A stretch of DNA of 37,469 nt from Desulfosporosinus sp. BRH_c37 (GCA_001516045.1 LOEW01000102.1:1-37469), one strand, 5' to 3'; shown: positions 24,269 through 34,780, counted from the first letter of the stretch. Program-made: numbers and translations. Notes: generated from the letters alone by a model not told the origin.

Positions 24269-24308
24269 AGAGTTCTTACATATAGTTTAAACTATATGTA
24301 AGAACTCT
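24269..24308. repeat. 40-bp perfect palindrome
   Basis: AGAGTTCTTACATATAGTTT is followed directly by its exact reverse complement, with no loop. It lies between the divergent starts of the small membrane protein (24199, minus) and sleB (24505, plus). No T-run of terminator quality follows on either strand. Could be an operator for a dimeric regulator, or a cruciform-forming site. Confidence 0.8.
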
Positions 24309-24445
24309 TTCTAAACAATTTATTAACAAATTCTAAACAATTTTTCAATTTCTCAATTGGCTATTCCAAAAGCGGGTATAGAGGTCTCACGTTATCGAAA
24401 ATAATGACGTTAAGAGATATAATTTAGTTCAATGAGAATAATGTT

Positions 24446-24475
24446 GGATAATTATCCTTAACTTTTGCCACACTA
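24446..24475 (+). promoter_or_regulatory. Possible sigma-G-type promoter of sleB-ypeB
   Basis: GGATA (24446-24450), 18 bp, CACACTA (24469-24475), close to the forespore sigma-G pattern (GNATA, about 18, CATNNTA). Fits the known forespore expression of sleB-ypeB in Bacillus, but each half is only a partial match. Confidence 0.5.
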
Positions 24476-24504
24476 AAGACCATTAAACAAAGTGAGGTGA
24501 GGGT

Positions 24505-25194
24505 ATGAAAGTACGCGTTAGACCCTGGGGGGTTCTTGCCATCGGACTGATTCTCAGCATTGCCCTTTCTGGGATTGCTTATGGGGCGCTAGGTGATCGT
24601 CTCCTTGGCAAGGGGAGCAATGGACCTGAAGTAGTGGAAATGCAAAAAAAATTGTCTCAGTTGGGTTATGTTATCGGAACCGCTAATGGAAGGTTCGGAT
24701 CAAAAACAGAGGCAGCGGTACGACGTTTTCAAAAGGAACGCGGACTCAGGGTAGATGGAATGGCGGGAACGCAAACCATCAAGGAATTAAAGCTCTTAAC
24801 CGGGCAAAGTACGAATTCAACAGGAAAGGCGGTTGGAACTAAGAACGTTGACGCTAACCTCTTAGCACGTTGCGTAAATGCAGAGGCGCGAGGAGAGCCC
24901 TACTTAGGGCAAGTCGCGGTCGCGGCTGTTATTCTTAATCGAATTTCAGATCCTGCCTTCCCTAAAACGATAGCTGATATAGTCTATCAACCGCAGGCTT
25001 TTTCGAGCGTAAATGACGGTCAAATTAATTTACCGCCTTCGGCATCTGCAAAGCGTGCTGCTCAAGAAGCAATAAATGGATCAGACCCTTCAGGAGGGGC
25101 CGTCTTCTTTTTTAATCCTGCAAAGACAAAAAATAAATACATTTGGTCACGACCTCCGATTAAAAAAATCGGAAATCACATGTTTACGAAGTAG
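24505..25194 (+). CDS. sleB: Spore cortex-lytic enzyme SleB
   Basis: 229 residues: signal peptide (to about AYGALG at 29), PG_binding_1 domain (33-95, GKGSNGPEVVEMQKKLSQLGY, TANGRFGSKTEAAVRRFQ), linker, then the Hydrolase_2 (CwlJ/SleB) domain with catalytic glutamate in CVNAEARGEPYLGQVAVAAVILNR and the PQAFSSVNDG and AAQEAINGSDPSGGAVFFFNP blocks. It is a lytic transglycosylase that opens spore cortex peptidoglycan in germination. GTGAGGTGAGGGT lies before the ATG. ypeB follows after 10 bases, as in other spore formers. Confidence 0.95.
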   Translation: MKVRVRPWGVLAIGLILSIALSGIAYGALGDRLLGKGSNGPEVVEMQKKLSQLGYVIGTANGRFGSKTEAAVRRFQKERGLRVDGMAGTQTIKELKLLTGQSTNSTGKAVGTKNVDANLLARCVNAEARGEPYLGQVAVAAVILNRISDPAFPKTIADIVYQPQAFSSVNDGQINLPPSASAKRAAQEAINGSDPSGGAVFFFNPAKTKNKYIWSRPPIKKIGNHMFTK

Positions 25195-25204
25195 GGGGAC
25201 AAGT

Positions 25205-26575
25205 ATGCACAGAAATAGAAGATTTTGGATTGGAGCTTTAACGGCAGCTTTGTTGATTTCCTTGGGCTGGGGCTTTAATGAATACCGCCTGGCGGGAGAT
25301 TATCGCCTCGTCTCAGAAAATAATTACCGTCGGGCCTTGACCGATTTCGCTAGTCATCTTGATCAGTTGGAGACAGATATGGCCAAAGGAAACGTAGCCA
25401 GTAATCCCACCCAAAAGGTTCTCTACTTAAGCCAAGTCTCAAGTAAAAGTGAAGCAGCTCTGAAGGATTTTGCCCAAATTCCTGCTGAGCAGACTGGATT
25501 AAGTTATATAGGTCAGTTTTTGGCTCAAGCTGGTGATTTTTCTAGGACATTGACACAACGAATCGCCGGTGGTGGAAAGGTTTCTGCGGAAGAGGAAAAG
25601 ACATTACGAGACATGCATGAGAGGCTCAGGCCAGTCAATCAGAAAGTCCAAGATCTGTTAGTTCGAATGGACACGGAAGATTTAGTTTGGACAGATCCTT
25701 CTCCGACAATAAGGCAACGACTAGGGTTTGGCGGCACTCAAATTGCAGAAGCAGCCGCGGATGGGTCAGAAGCCCCATCAAAATCGGTAAGATCTGGTCT
25801 TGACCAGTTGGATGTTAGTCTCCAGAAACTTCCTCCATTTTCGTATACGGGAGAATATGCTACACGCGTTGTGCCAAAGCCACTAGGGCTTCCAAATGGC
25901 AATGTAACCAAGGATCAAGCACAAGTTACAGCGCGGGATTTTTTAAGCAAAGCGGGCTATAGCAATGCTACTCCAGAATCCTCGGGGGATTCACAAGGTC
26001 CGATGGGTGGATATATTTGGAAATATAAAGAAGCTTATCTAGAAGTTAGCCATCAGGGTGGGGTTGTAACATTTTATCGAGATCAGCGTTCTATTGATCC
26101 CCGGACATTGAGTCAGGAAGAAGCAATTAGTAAAGCCAAGATGATAATGCAATCATTAGGCTGGCAAATGGTGCTAACTTCGAGTGAGGACTTTGGAGCA
26201 TATTTTCAATTTGATTTTGTTGCAGAAAAAGATGGGGTAAGGATTTACCCAGATAAAGTAAGGCTGATGATCGCTCTGGATAACGGTCAGCTCGTAGGAT
26301 TTGATGCAGTACCATATTACGCATATCATCATTCAAGAACCTTCCCTGCTAAAATATCGAAGGATCTAGCGGTTCGGAAATTGCGTCCTGATTTCCAGGT
26401 ATCAGAGAGTCGCTTGTCGGTTATCGTTAAAAGCGGAAATCAAGAAGTATATTGTTATGAATTCCGCGGTCTGTATCAGGGAGAGGAATATCTCTTATAC
26501 CTAAATGCTTCAACTGGTTCTGAAGAGAAAATCCAAAGAATCCTTAAGACTCCACGCGGTGAATTTCTCCAGTAA
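25205..26575 (+). CDS. ypeB: Germination protein YpeB
   Basis: 456 residues, near the normal length. N-terminal membrane anchor (RRFWIGALTAALLISLGWGF), an all-helical middle, and three PepSY-type repeats in the C-terminal half (VTKDQAQVTARDFLSKAGYS, LSQEEAISKAKMIMQSLGW, ISKDLAVRKLRPDF). YpeB stabilises SleB in the spore cortex and is cut on germination. A longer frame from 25076 exists inside sleB, but ATG 25205 follows GGGGGA and begins the known N-terminus. Co-transcribed with sleB. Followed by a hairpin at 26594. Confidence 0.95.
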   Translation: MHRNRRFWIGALTAALLISLGWGFNEYRLAGDYRLVSENNYRRALTDFASHLDQLETDMAKGNVASNPTQKVLYLSQVSSKSEAALKDFAQIPAEQTGLSYIGQFLAQAGDFSRTLTQRIAGGGKVSAEEEKTLRDMHERLRPVNQKVQDLLVRMDTEDLVWTDPSPTIRQRLGFGGTQIAEAAADGSEAPSKSVRSGLDQLDVSLQKLPPFSYTGEYATRVVPKPLGLPNGNVTKDQAQVTARDFLSKAGYSNATPESSGDSQGPMGGYIWKYKEAYLEVSHQGGVVTFYRDQRSIDPRTLSQEEAISKAKMIMQSLGWQMVLTSSEDFGAYFQFDFVAEKDGVRIYPDKVRLMIALDNGQLVGFDAVPYYAYHHSRTFPAKISKDLAVRKLRPDFQVSESRLSVIVKSGNQEVYCYEFRGLYQGEEYLLYLNASTGSEEKIQRILKTPRGEFLQ

Positions 26576-26593
26576 TTTAAGAGCTTAAGAATA

Positions 26594-26625
26594 AGCGAGA
26601 GGATAATCTTTTCCTCTCGCTCTTG
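26594..26625 (+). terminator. Hairpin after ypeB
   Basis: AGCGAGAGGA pairs with TCCTCTCGCT around TAATCTTT, followed by CTTGTC, a weak U-tract. Likely the sleB-ypeB terminator. Confidence 0.7.
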
Positions 26626-26649
26626 TCATATTATATGCGTTGGAAGACT

Positions 26650-26958
26650 CGAACTATCCTACGCCGGTAGGTATTCCTTTGGGGATAGCGGCTACGGCGA
26701 TAATCATCCTCAGCGCTATAGTATTCGTTAAGGGCCGTGCGCTTTCGGCGATACTCTATCCTACGCCGGAATGTATTCCTTTAGGGATCACGGCTTCGGC
26801 GATACTCATCCTACGGCGCGGAAGTATTCGTCAGTGGCTCAGCGCCTTCGGCGTAAGTCTCCACTGGAGACTTACGTCACTGGAGACTATCGTACTGGAG
26901 ACTATCGTGTTCGAGGTTAGTAGTGTCACCCGAAGACACTGTCTTCGCACGTATTAGC
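26650..26958. repeat. Block of ~52-bp module repeats and short palindromes
   Basis: The module runs from CTATCCTACGCCGG through TATTCCTTTAGGGATC to GGCTTCGGCGATACTC. It occurs at about 26654-26704 (degenerate) and 26756-26807. The same module lies at 37268-37319 (plus) and inverted at 27682-27732 and 33391-33445. After it come TCTCC-ACT-GGAGA hairpins and a 28-bp string with palindrome CGAAGAC-ACT-GTCTTCG (26931-26958) that recurs exactly at 37211-37238. The bases 26959-27300 between blocks show no gene; a short broken minus-strand frame near 27150-27270 was not convincing. Confidence 0.7.
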
Positions 26959-27310
26959 CTTCTTGCAGGATGACTAGGCGTTGTAATGGCGAGAAAGGCA
27001 GACCAAAACTTAAACCTTTTGATTGGTATAAAAAAAGGAGTTTTTCTAAGTTAACGAGAATAGGCACATAATATATATATATCCTATAAATTGTTCCTAG
27101 TCTTCAATGACCCACATCTACAATTTTGTCTTTTCGCGAAGCGGCTAGGCAATACTACCCAGAAATACCCGTGTTACCTCAGAAATATCGCGTCTCAATT
27201 CTGTCCCTAATGATCTCGTTAAGCTCCTCCCGCTTAAAGGTTTCTTTGCAATTATTTTTATACATCGGTTTTGCTACAAGGTTAAAGAAAAAGAAGGATT
27301 CATATTTCTA

Positions 27311-27590
27311 GCTTAGAGAGCACACCAAGCGAATTCGCGTTCATGAACGCGAACAGCGCCACGGTATTCCTCGATCGTTCCAAACCCCCGTGGGACCCAA
27401 ATCATATGCAAGGGAACCGTCACTTCCCAGTGAGCCCTACCAAGCGAATTTGCGTCCAATGAACGCAAACAGCGCCACGGAATCCCCGGCGTACTATCCC
27501 CGTCGACTCAAGCCAGAGGAAGTTTCTTAGCTTAGAGAGCACGGAGAGAGGAATCGCGTCAATGAGCGCAGGCGATAAGGCGTTAAGAAA
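27311..27590. repeat. Degenerate tandem array with GCGTTCATGAACGC-type palindromes
   Basis: Two 40-bp units (27325-27364 and 27440-27480) share CCAAGCGAAT, a palindromic core around CATGAACGC, and ACAGCGCCACGG. A third, weaker unit follows the 13-bp string GCTTAGAGAGCAC at 27530, which also precedes the first unit at 27311. No coding frame spans it. Confidence 0.55.
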
Positions 27591-27666
27591 CTCAACGGTT
27601 CACTTGCAGAACGGCCCAGAGGTTTTGAGTTTTAGCCTTAGCGACAAGCGAATAGCGATGGATCAC

Positions 27667-27732
27667 GATAGTCTCCAGTGGAGAGTATCGCCGAAGCCGT
27701 GATACCTAAAGGAATACACATCGGCGTAGGAT
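27667..27732. repeat. Inverted copy of the 52-bp module next to ywiB
   Basis: GATAGTCTCC-AGT-GGAGAGTATC followed by GCCGAAGCCGTGAT, CCTAAAGGAATACA and CGGCGTAGGATG, the reverse complement of the module. It ends about 30 bases before the ywiB ribosome site and probably lies in its promoter or leader. Confidence 0.65.
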
Positions 27733-27778
27733 GTGCGAACGCGCTAAGACACTGACTCCCGAAAGGAGCCTGAAACCA

Positions 27779-28213
27779 GTGCAAAGAAAAGTTACCATCC
27801 ATATTTACGGAAAACAGAAGTATACAGAAGGGCATGAAGATGAGCAGGAATTAATTACTCTGGGAACGTATTATGAACGAAACGGTGTTTTCTATGTGCT
27901 CTATAAAGAGTGCGATAGCGAAAGTTCAGGCCTTGAAGGGGTCACCACGTTTATAAGTGTTAAAGATGGGGTGGTTGGGTTAAATCGTAAGGGCGCAGTC
28001 GATAATAGGCAAGAATTTAATAAAGGCGTGCTCAACCGAAGTATTTACTCCACTTGTTTTGGAAAGATATGGCTTAGCGTTATGCCCCATCTAGTAGAAT
28101 GTGACTTGACAGTCCAGGGGGGACGTATTAGTCTAGAATATGATCTTTTTGTCGATGATAATTTGGTCAGTAATAATGTTCTGTTGTTAAACATAAAGGA
28201 GGACCCCCAATGA
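27779..28213 (+). CDS. ywiB: YwiB/DUF1934 beta-barrel protein
   Basis: 144 residues from GTG 27779 (VQRKVTIHIYGKQKY...); AAAGGAG lies 10 bases before it. The frame opens at ATG 27731, but that start lies inside a repeat and lacks a ribosome site. DUF1934 proteins are small calycin-like barrels: alternating strands such as ELITLGTYYERNGVFYVLYKE, GVTTFISVKDGVVGLNRKG, GGRISLEYDLFVDDNLVSNNVLLLNIKE. Function unknown. As in Bacillus, the gene directly precedes argS, here with a 4-base ATGA overlap. Confidence 0.85.
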   Translation: MQRKVTIHIYGKQKYTEGHEDEQELITLGTYYERNGVFYVLYKECDSESSGLEGVTTFISVKDGVVGLNRKGAVDNRQEFNKGVLNRSIYSTCFGKIWLSVMPHLVECDLTVQGGRISLEYDLFVDDNLVSNNVLLLNIKEDPQ

Positions 28214-29892
28214 GTCTCTATGAGAATATAAAAAAACGAGTAACTAATCGGTTGGAAGAGGCCGCATATGCTGCGAAAGCGGTCGGAGAGTTAAATTTTA
28301 TAGAATTGCCGAATTATGTTTTGGAAGAACCGCGTGAAAGGCAACACGGAGATTTGGCGACAAATTTGGCAATGGTATTAGCCAAACAAGCGAAACGGTC
28401 CCCTCGGGATATAGCCACCACAATAATTAAACACCTGGATACGACAGGGACATGGATAGAATCCTCTAATATTGCTGGGGCTGGTTTTATTAATTTCCGC
28501 TTAAATCCGCTATGGCTTACGGATGTCATTAATGAAGTGATTATAGCCGGAGACCGCTATGGTCAGGTTGATATCGGAAAGGGTCAAAAGATTCAGGTCG
28601 AGTTCGTGAGCGCAAACCCCACTGGTCTTCTACACATGGGCAATGCCCGAGGTGCGGCACTGGGTGACAGCCTAGCTTCGCTACTCTCTATGGCAGGGTA
28701 TGAAGTTTCGCGCGAATTTTATATTAATGATACAGGGAATCAAATTCATAATTTTGCCTTGTCACTGGAATCAAGGTATCTTCAACGACTAGGTCAGGAT
28801 TCTCCATTCCCAGAAGGGGGCTATCATGGCGAGGATTTGATTGAAACAGTGAAAGGACTTATTGCCAAAGTAGGAGATAAGTACCTTTCAGTTGAACCGG
28901 GACTTCGACGCGAGTTTTTGGTGCGGTATGCTTTGGACGAAAAAATGCAGGACATCAGGGAAACCCTTCAGGATTTTGGAGTCCAATATGATGTTTGGTT
29001 TAACGAACAATCCCTGCATGATTCGGGCGCCGTACGGTCAACTTTGGAAGAACTCGAAAATAAAGGGTACATTTACGAAAAGGAAGGTGCACTTTGGCTT
29101 AAATCCACTTTGTTTGGAGATGAGAAAGATGAAGTGGTGATTAGAAGCAATGGAACGCCGACCTATTTTGCTGCAGATATTGCCTACCATCGCAATAAAT
29201 TTGAACGTGGATTTACTAGGGTTATTAATATTTGGGGTGCCGATCATCATGGACATGTGGCTAGGTTAAAAGGAGCGATGTCTGCTTTCGGGTATGACCA
29301 AGATAATCTTCAAGTAATTCTAATGCAACTCGTGCGGCTCATACAAAACGGTGAAGTGGTGAAAATGTCCAAACGTTCTGGTCAGTACATCACGTTACGC
29401 GAGCTGATGGACGAGGTTGGCAAAGATGCAGCGCGCTTCTTCTTTAATTTGCGAGATCCTGATTCTACAGTTGACTTTGATCTTGATTTGGCAAAAGCGC
29501 AGTCCTCAGATAACCCTGTTTACTATATACAATATGCGCATGCTCGAATGTGCAGTATTTTGCGGCAAGCCGAGGAACTCGGAGACGATGGAAACTCTCC
29601 AAGTGAAGAGGACTTAAAACGCCTGGATAGTATAGAAGAACGGGATCTGCTCAAGAAGATGGCTGACTTACCGAGCGAGGTTATTACTGCTGCGCGTCTC
29701 ATGGAACCCCATCGCTTAGCCCGCTATGTACTCGATTTGGCCGGTCTCTTCCATACTTTTTATAACAGCCAACGCGTGCTCGTTGACGATGTGGGTCTGC
29801 GCAGGGCTCGTTTGAGCTTAGTCGAGGCAGTGAAACAAATTATTGCCAATGTCTTGAGAATTCTCGGTGTTTCAGCTCCAGAAAGAATGTAG
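28210..29892 (+). CDS. argS: Arginyl-tRNA synthetase
   Basis: 560 residues, class I synthetase. N-terminal Arg-tRNA recognition domain (residues 1-90), the HIGH-type motif in NPTGLLHMGNARGAALGD, EFYINDTGNQI, WGADHHGHVARLKGAM, KMSKR-type loop VVKMSKRSGQYITLREL, and the C-terminal DALR anticodon-binding domain ending VLRILGVSAPERM. It charges tRNA(Arg) in the cytosol. ATG 28210 with AAGGAGGA upstream, overlapping ywiB by four bases. No terminator seen before rpoE. Confidence 0.98.
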   Translation: MSLYENIKKRVTNRLEEAAYAAKAVGELNFIELPNYVLEEPRERQHGDLATNLAMVLAKQAKRSPRDIATTIIKHLDTTGTWIESSNIAGAGFINFRLNPLWLTDVINEVIIAGDRYGQVDIGKGQKIQVEFVSANPTGLLHMGNARGAALGDSLASLLSMAGYEVSREFYINDTGNQIHNFALSLESRYLQRLGQDSPFPEGGYHGEDLIETVKGLIAKVGDKYLSVEPGLRREFLVRYALDEKMQDIRETLQDFGVQYDVWFNEQSLHDSGAVRSTLEELENKGYIYEKEGALWLKSTLFGDEKDEVVIRSNGTPTYFAADIAYHRNKFERGFTRVINIWGADHHGHVARLKGAMSAFGYDQDNLQVILMQLVRLIQNGEVVKMSKRSGQYITLRELMDEVGKDAARFFFNLRDPDSTVDFDLDLAKAQSSDNPVYYIQYAHARMCSILRQAEELGDDGNSPSEEDLKRLDSIEERDLLKKMADLPSEVITAARLMEPHRLARYVLDLAGLFHTFYNSQRVLVDDVGLRRARLSLVEAVKQIIANVLRILGVSAPERM

Positions 29893-29985
29893 GCACTCAA
29901 AATTAAATTTATGTTTAAAGAATCGACAAGCAGGAAATATTTAGGGGTGGGCCGAATATATTGATATTCAAAACGACGAAGGGCG

Positions 29986-30402
29986 GTGGAGGTTGTGACC
30001 CACTCTTTAACAAGAAAAGAAAAACCAACAGAAGCAGATATAGCTTATGAGGTTCTGAAAGCTCATGGTAACCCCATGCATTATCATAACTTAATCGAAG
30101 AAGTACTAAGGCGCTTAGGTATTTCTCAGGAGGCCATTCGGATTGCGGCGGCACTCACCCAGATCAACCTTGACACTAGATTTTCGTTTCTCGGGCGAGG
30201 AGAATGGGGTCTGAAGGTATGGGAGCCCGCGAAAACTTCAAGGAAGCTAGCTCCAATGGCCTTAATGAACAAAGCATCAACTGATGAGGAAGATAAGTCA
30301 GATCCGGAAGAATTAGATGAAGATGCTTTGGATGAAGATGCTTTAGAAACAGATGAAGTTTTTGATGAGACGGATGAGGGTAGGCGCGGAGAAAAATGGT
30401 AG
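29986..30402 (+). CDS. rpoE: RNA polymerase delta subunit
   Basis: 138 residues. The N-terminal HARE-HTH domain is clear (TEADIAYEVLKAHGNPMHYHNLIEEVLRRLGI, LTQINLDTRFSFLGRGEWGLKVWEP), followed by an acidic, disordered tail (DEDALDEDALETDEVFDETDEG). Delta displaces nucleic acid from RNA polymerase and sharpens promoter choice in Firmicutes. The tail is much shorter than in Bacillus (about 35 versus 80 residues). Start uncertain: GTG 29986 or GTG 29995, the latter after GGTGGAGG. Located between argS and pyrG as in Bacillus. Confidence 0.9.
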   Translation: MEVVTHSLTRKEKPTEADIAYEVLKAHGNPMHYHNLIEEVLRRLGISQEAIRIAAALTQINLDTRFSFLGRGEWGLKVWEPAKTSRKLAPMALMNKASTDEEDKSDPEELDEDALDEDALETDEVFDETDEGRRGEKW

Positions 30403-30477
30403 TAATTGCATTGGGGAAAAAGGATGCTGACTTGAAATTATAAAGTACTATACTCTTGTAAAGGTTGCCCTTTTATC

Positions 30478-30506
30478 TTGACATCCTTTACAAGGGTAGC
30501 TAAAAT
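30478..30506 (+). promoter_or_regulatory. Sigma-A promoter upstream of pyrG
   Basis: TTGACA (30478-30483), 17 bp, TAAAAT (30501-30506). It would give a pyrG leader of about 175 nt containing the hairpin at 30568-30600, with GTGGGACTGGG at the likely 5' end. Confidence 0.75.
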
Positions 30507-30536
30507 AGAACAGTGGGACTGGGATAAATGGTGCCT

Positions 30537-30613
30537 ATACACAAAACATAGTTCTTCTGACGGAAAAAATAAGCTAGTGCGGCTCTCGGACTAGCTTATT
30601 TATGTGTTTTGTT
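30537..30613 (+). terminator. Hairpin in the pyrG leader, possible attenuator
   Basis: AATAAGCTAGT (30568-30578) pairs perfectly with ACTAGCTTATT (30590-30600); outer ACAAAACATA and TATGTGTTTTGT can extend it with a bulge. The following TATGTGTTTTGTTG is U-rich. Bacillus pyrG is controlled by attenuation in its leader; position fits, mechanism here unproven. Confidence 0.5.
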
Positions 30614-30682
30614 GCAGAAGATATTTCAGAAAACATGCCTACTGTTTAAGAAACAGCGGAATTTTGGTATTTTAAGGTCTGA

Positions 30683-32296
<1,614 letters not shown>

Positions 32297-32298
32297 GG

Positions 32299-33636
32299 GG
32301 ACTTGTGTGACACAGCGCTCAGTCATACGACGCAGAGCAAACTAACCGTGTAAGCTCATAAAGGGGGGCGGGGTTCCCACCAAATTCGCCATCCTTGGCT
32401 CAGTTGGTGGCTTCGCACGTCCTGTGCTCAGCCCCGTATTTGGGGTCGCTTACACGGAAGTTTGCTAATTCTGCTTACGTAAAGACCTCGCGCTCGTGTC
32501 ACACTGCGTCCCGAGCTTGGGAACGTGGAACGTGGAACGGGAGAACGATAGAACGATAGAACGATAGAACGATAGAACGATAGACCTACTTTGGAGATAG
32601 TTTAGAATGCTTGTTTGTTGACGAGGGTTTGGGGAGACGGCACATTCTATGTGCACCGTCTTGTCTTTGGGGTCATTTACGGATTTTACAATTTTTGCTT
32701 AGAGGAAGCAAGGGGGCGGTTCCTGTGCTTTCTTTCTTCCTTCCTTCCTTACATTTGTTGTTGCTTACATAAATAACGTCGGTCCAGTGTGACGCTGCGT
32801 CCTGGGATCTGAAAGAGCTAAGTGGTTCCTGGGGTCGAGTAGACCTGCTTTGGAGATAGTTGAGTATTCGTGTTTGGAGACGATGGTTTTCTGGGAGACG
32901 GCACATTTTATGTGCACCGTCTTGTCCGAGGAAACAAGGGGACGGTTCCTGAGTTTCCTTCGCCTGGGAAGCAACGGAACAGTCCCCTTGCTTCCCCCTT
33001 AAGGTCGAACCTCGTTCCTCGACAGAAGAGTTCTGCTAAACCTGGATTAAGGGTATAAGCACGAACTCTTCCTGTGTAAAACAAACAAGAGACAGGTACA
33101 GCGTTTCATGAAATGGTTACCCAACAATGAACCTGTCCCCTTGTTTACATAAAGCGATTAATTGTTCCGCGTTCTAAGCCCGGACGCAGTGTGACACGAG
33201 CGCGACGTCTTTACGTAAGCAGTCTAGCAAACTTCCGTGTAAGCGACCCCAAATACGGGGCAGTGAACAGGGATGTGAGCTGCCGCCGCTGCGCCAAGAC
33301 GATAAGCGGACGAGCTTATCGCCACACTGCTACTCATTACGCTTACTCCTGCAGTGTGGATTGGCGCATTTGGCACGATAGTCTCCGGTGGAGAGTATCG
33401 CCGAAGCCGTGATCCCTAAAGGAATACATACCGGCGTAGGATAGATTATCGCCGTAGGCGGGTTCTATAAAAGAATACTATCGCCGAAGGATGAACTCCG
33501 TTCCCCAGAGTCAGAAGCTTACACGGCATGTCCCGATACTGAATTAGAGCGCTGTCCATGGATGGACGAGTGTCCCTGGAGCCAAGGATGGCGGGAAGGG
33601 ACCGTCGTATGACTGAGCGCTGTGTCACACAAGTCC
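32299..33636. repeat. 1.34-kb non-coding island bounded by 34-bp perfect inverted repeats
   Basis: GGACTTGTGTGACACAGCGC... at 32299-32332 recurs exactly inverted at 33603-33636. Inside, a second inverted pair of about 80 bp (32431-32511 and 33182-33261) is some 95% identical. The core carries direct copies about 260 bp apart (32581-32665 and 32840-32926), each with an AGACGGCACAT hairpin, five tandem AGAACGAT octamers (32542-32581), and palindromes of the AAACAAGGGGACGGTTCC type (32932-32995, 33083-33146). No convincing coding frame on either strand. Confidence 0.8.
33377..33490. repeat. Inverted 52-bp module inside the island
   Basis: GATAGTCTCC-GGT-GGAGAGTATC, then GCCGAAGCCGTGATCCC, GGAATACATACCGGCG, plus a second partial unit (GATTATCGCCGTAGG ... 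GAATACTATCGCCGAAGG). Same family as the copies at 26756, 27667 and 37268. It makes the right arm of the island longer than the left, so it was probably inserted later. Confidence 0.65.
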
Positions 33637-33693
33637 TACTGATTAGAGGATCAAAACCTTGGAAAGAATGGCAAGAGGAAGGGGATTGAACTG

Positions 33694-34776
33694 GTGGCCT
33701 ATGTTGCAAGGTGGATCGATAAAAGTGAACATACACGCTTTAATGCTTTTTTGGCCAAGGCTCCAAAAGGACATGTGCTCCAGTCTTGGGAGTGGGGAGA
33801 GATTAAGAGCCGGACAGGATGGATACCCTGGAGGTTGGTTATTGAAGAGAATAAAGAGATTGTAGCTGTAGCGTCTATTCTGGAACGTAAAATCCCGGTA
33901 CTGGGTATTCCTATTTTTTATGTTTCTCGCGGACCAGTGGTGGACTGGGAGAATGTCAAGCTATTAGATCTGGTACTGCTGGAGATTCGTAAGTTAGCAA
34001 GAGCCCGTAGGGCAATTTTTCTTAAGATAGACCCTGATGTACCGTCTTCAGATAAAGAACTGGAACAGTATTTGATCTCCAGAAAATTCAGCTCTGCCGA
34101 GAGTGGCAAAGGATTTGAAGGGGTTCAACCAAAATACGTGTTTCGTTTAGATATTTCTCCGGATGAAAAAACTCTACTCGCTAACATGCAGCAAAAAACA
34201 CGGTATAATATTCGACTTGCAGAGAAGAAAGGGGTTCAGATCCGACTAGGAACGCGAGGAGATTTACCAGAGTTTTATCGCGTATTAAAGGAAACGACCG
34301 AGCGTGATCGCTTCTTGGTGCGGGCCTATTCTTACTTTGAGGATCTTTATGATTCCTTGGTTCCGGTAGGTTTAGGAGAATTATTTATTGCTGAGTATGA
34401 AGGCAAAGTTATCTCAGGTACTTTGGCCTTTGTAATTGGAGATAAAGCATGGTATATCTATGGAGCCTCGTCAAATGAACATCGAAATGTTATGCCTAAC
34501 TACTTGATCCAGTGGGAGATGATTCGTTGGGCAAAGTCGCTGGGTTGCACTCTCTATGATTTCAGAGGGGTTCCTGGGCATTTGACGGAAGATAACCCGC
34601 TTTACGGGCTTTATCGCTTTAAGAAGGGGTTTAACGGGAAGTATACGGAATTCATTGGAGAATGGGACTTAGTGTATCGTCCGGTGATTTATTTTCTCTG
34701 GAAACACTTGGAGCCGATCTATTCGGACGTTTTAAAGGGAATAATCGGTAAGCTGCGGCGAGCGCGGAGGAGATAA
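33694..34776 (+). CDS. FemAB-family aminoacyltransferase (peptidoglycan bridge)
   Basis: 360 residues of the FemABX fold, two GNAT-like halves: GHVLQSWEWGEIKSRTGWIPWRLVIEENKEIVAVASIL, RRAIFLKIDPDV, LLANMQQKTRYNIRLAEKKGVQIR, then SGTLAFVIGDKAWYIYGASSNEHRNVMPNYLIQWEMIRWAKSLGCTLYDFRGVPG. Such enzymes add an amino acid from aminoacyl-tRNA to the lipid II side chain; the amino acid is not predictable. GTG 33694 with AGGAAGGGG about 10 bases upstream. The alanine-racemase-like gene follows after 4 bases, so both act in wall synthesis. Relative to Bacillus, the pair sits inside the usual pyrG-spo0F interval. Confidence 0.88.
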   Translation: MAYVARWIDKSEHTRFNAFLAKAPKGHVLQSWEWGEIKSRTGWIPWRLVIEENKEIVAVASILERKIPVLGIPIFYVSRGPVVDWENVKLLDLVLLEIRKLARARRAIFLKIDPDVPSSDKELEQYLISRKFSSAESGKGFEGVQPKYVFRLDISPDEKTLLANMQQKTRYNIRLAEKKGVQIRLGTRGDLPEFYRVLKETTERDRFLVRAYSYFEDLYDSLVPVGLGELFIAEYEGKVISGTLAFVIGDKAWYIYGASSNEHRNVMPNYLIQWEMIRWAKSLGCTLYDFRGVPGHLTEDNPLYGLYRFKKGFNGKYTEFIGEWDLVYRPVIYFLWKHLEPIYSDVLKGIIGKLRRARRR

Positions 34777-34780
34777 TACC

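Noticed and set aside
24300..24360. TAAACAATT-type repeats resembling a Pho box before sleB
   Set aside because: Spacing is 10-12 and irregular and the hexamers do not match the five good boxes.
27120..27300. Decayed minus-strand gene (KNNCKETFKREELNEIIRDRIE...)
   Set aside because: A 29-codon run then stops in all readings; no family recognised.
26640..27840. CRISPR array in the repeat block
   Set aside because: Repeats are irregular in length, order and spacing, there are no uniform spacers, and no cas genes are present.
32465..33736. Open frames of 60-96 codons in the island after pyrG
   Set aside because: They consist of translated repeats (for example FYRSIVLSFYRS from octamers) and lack ribosome sites.
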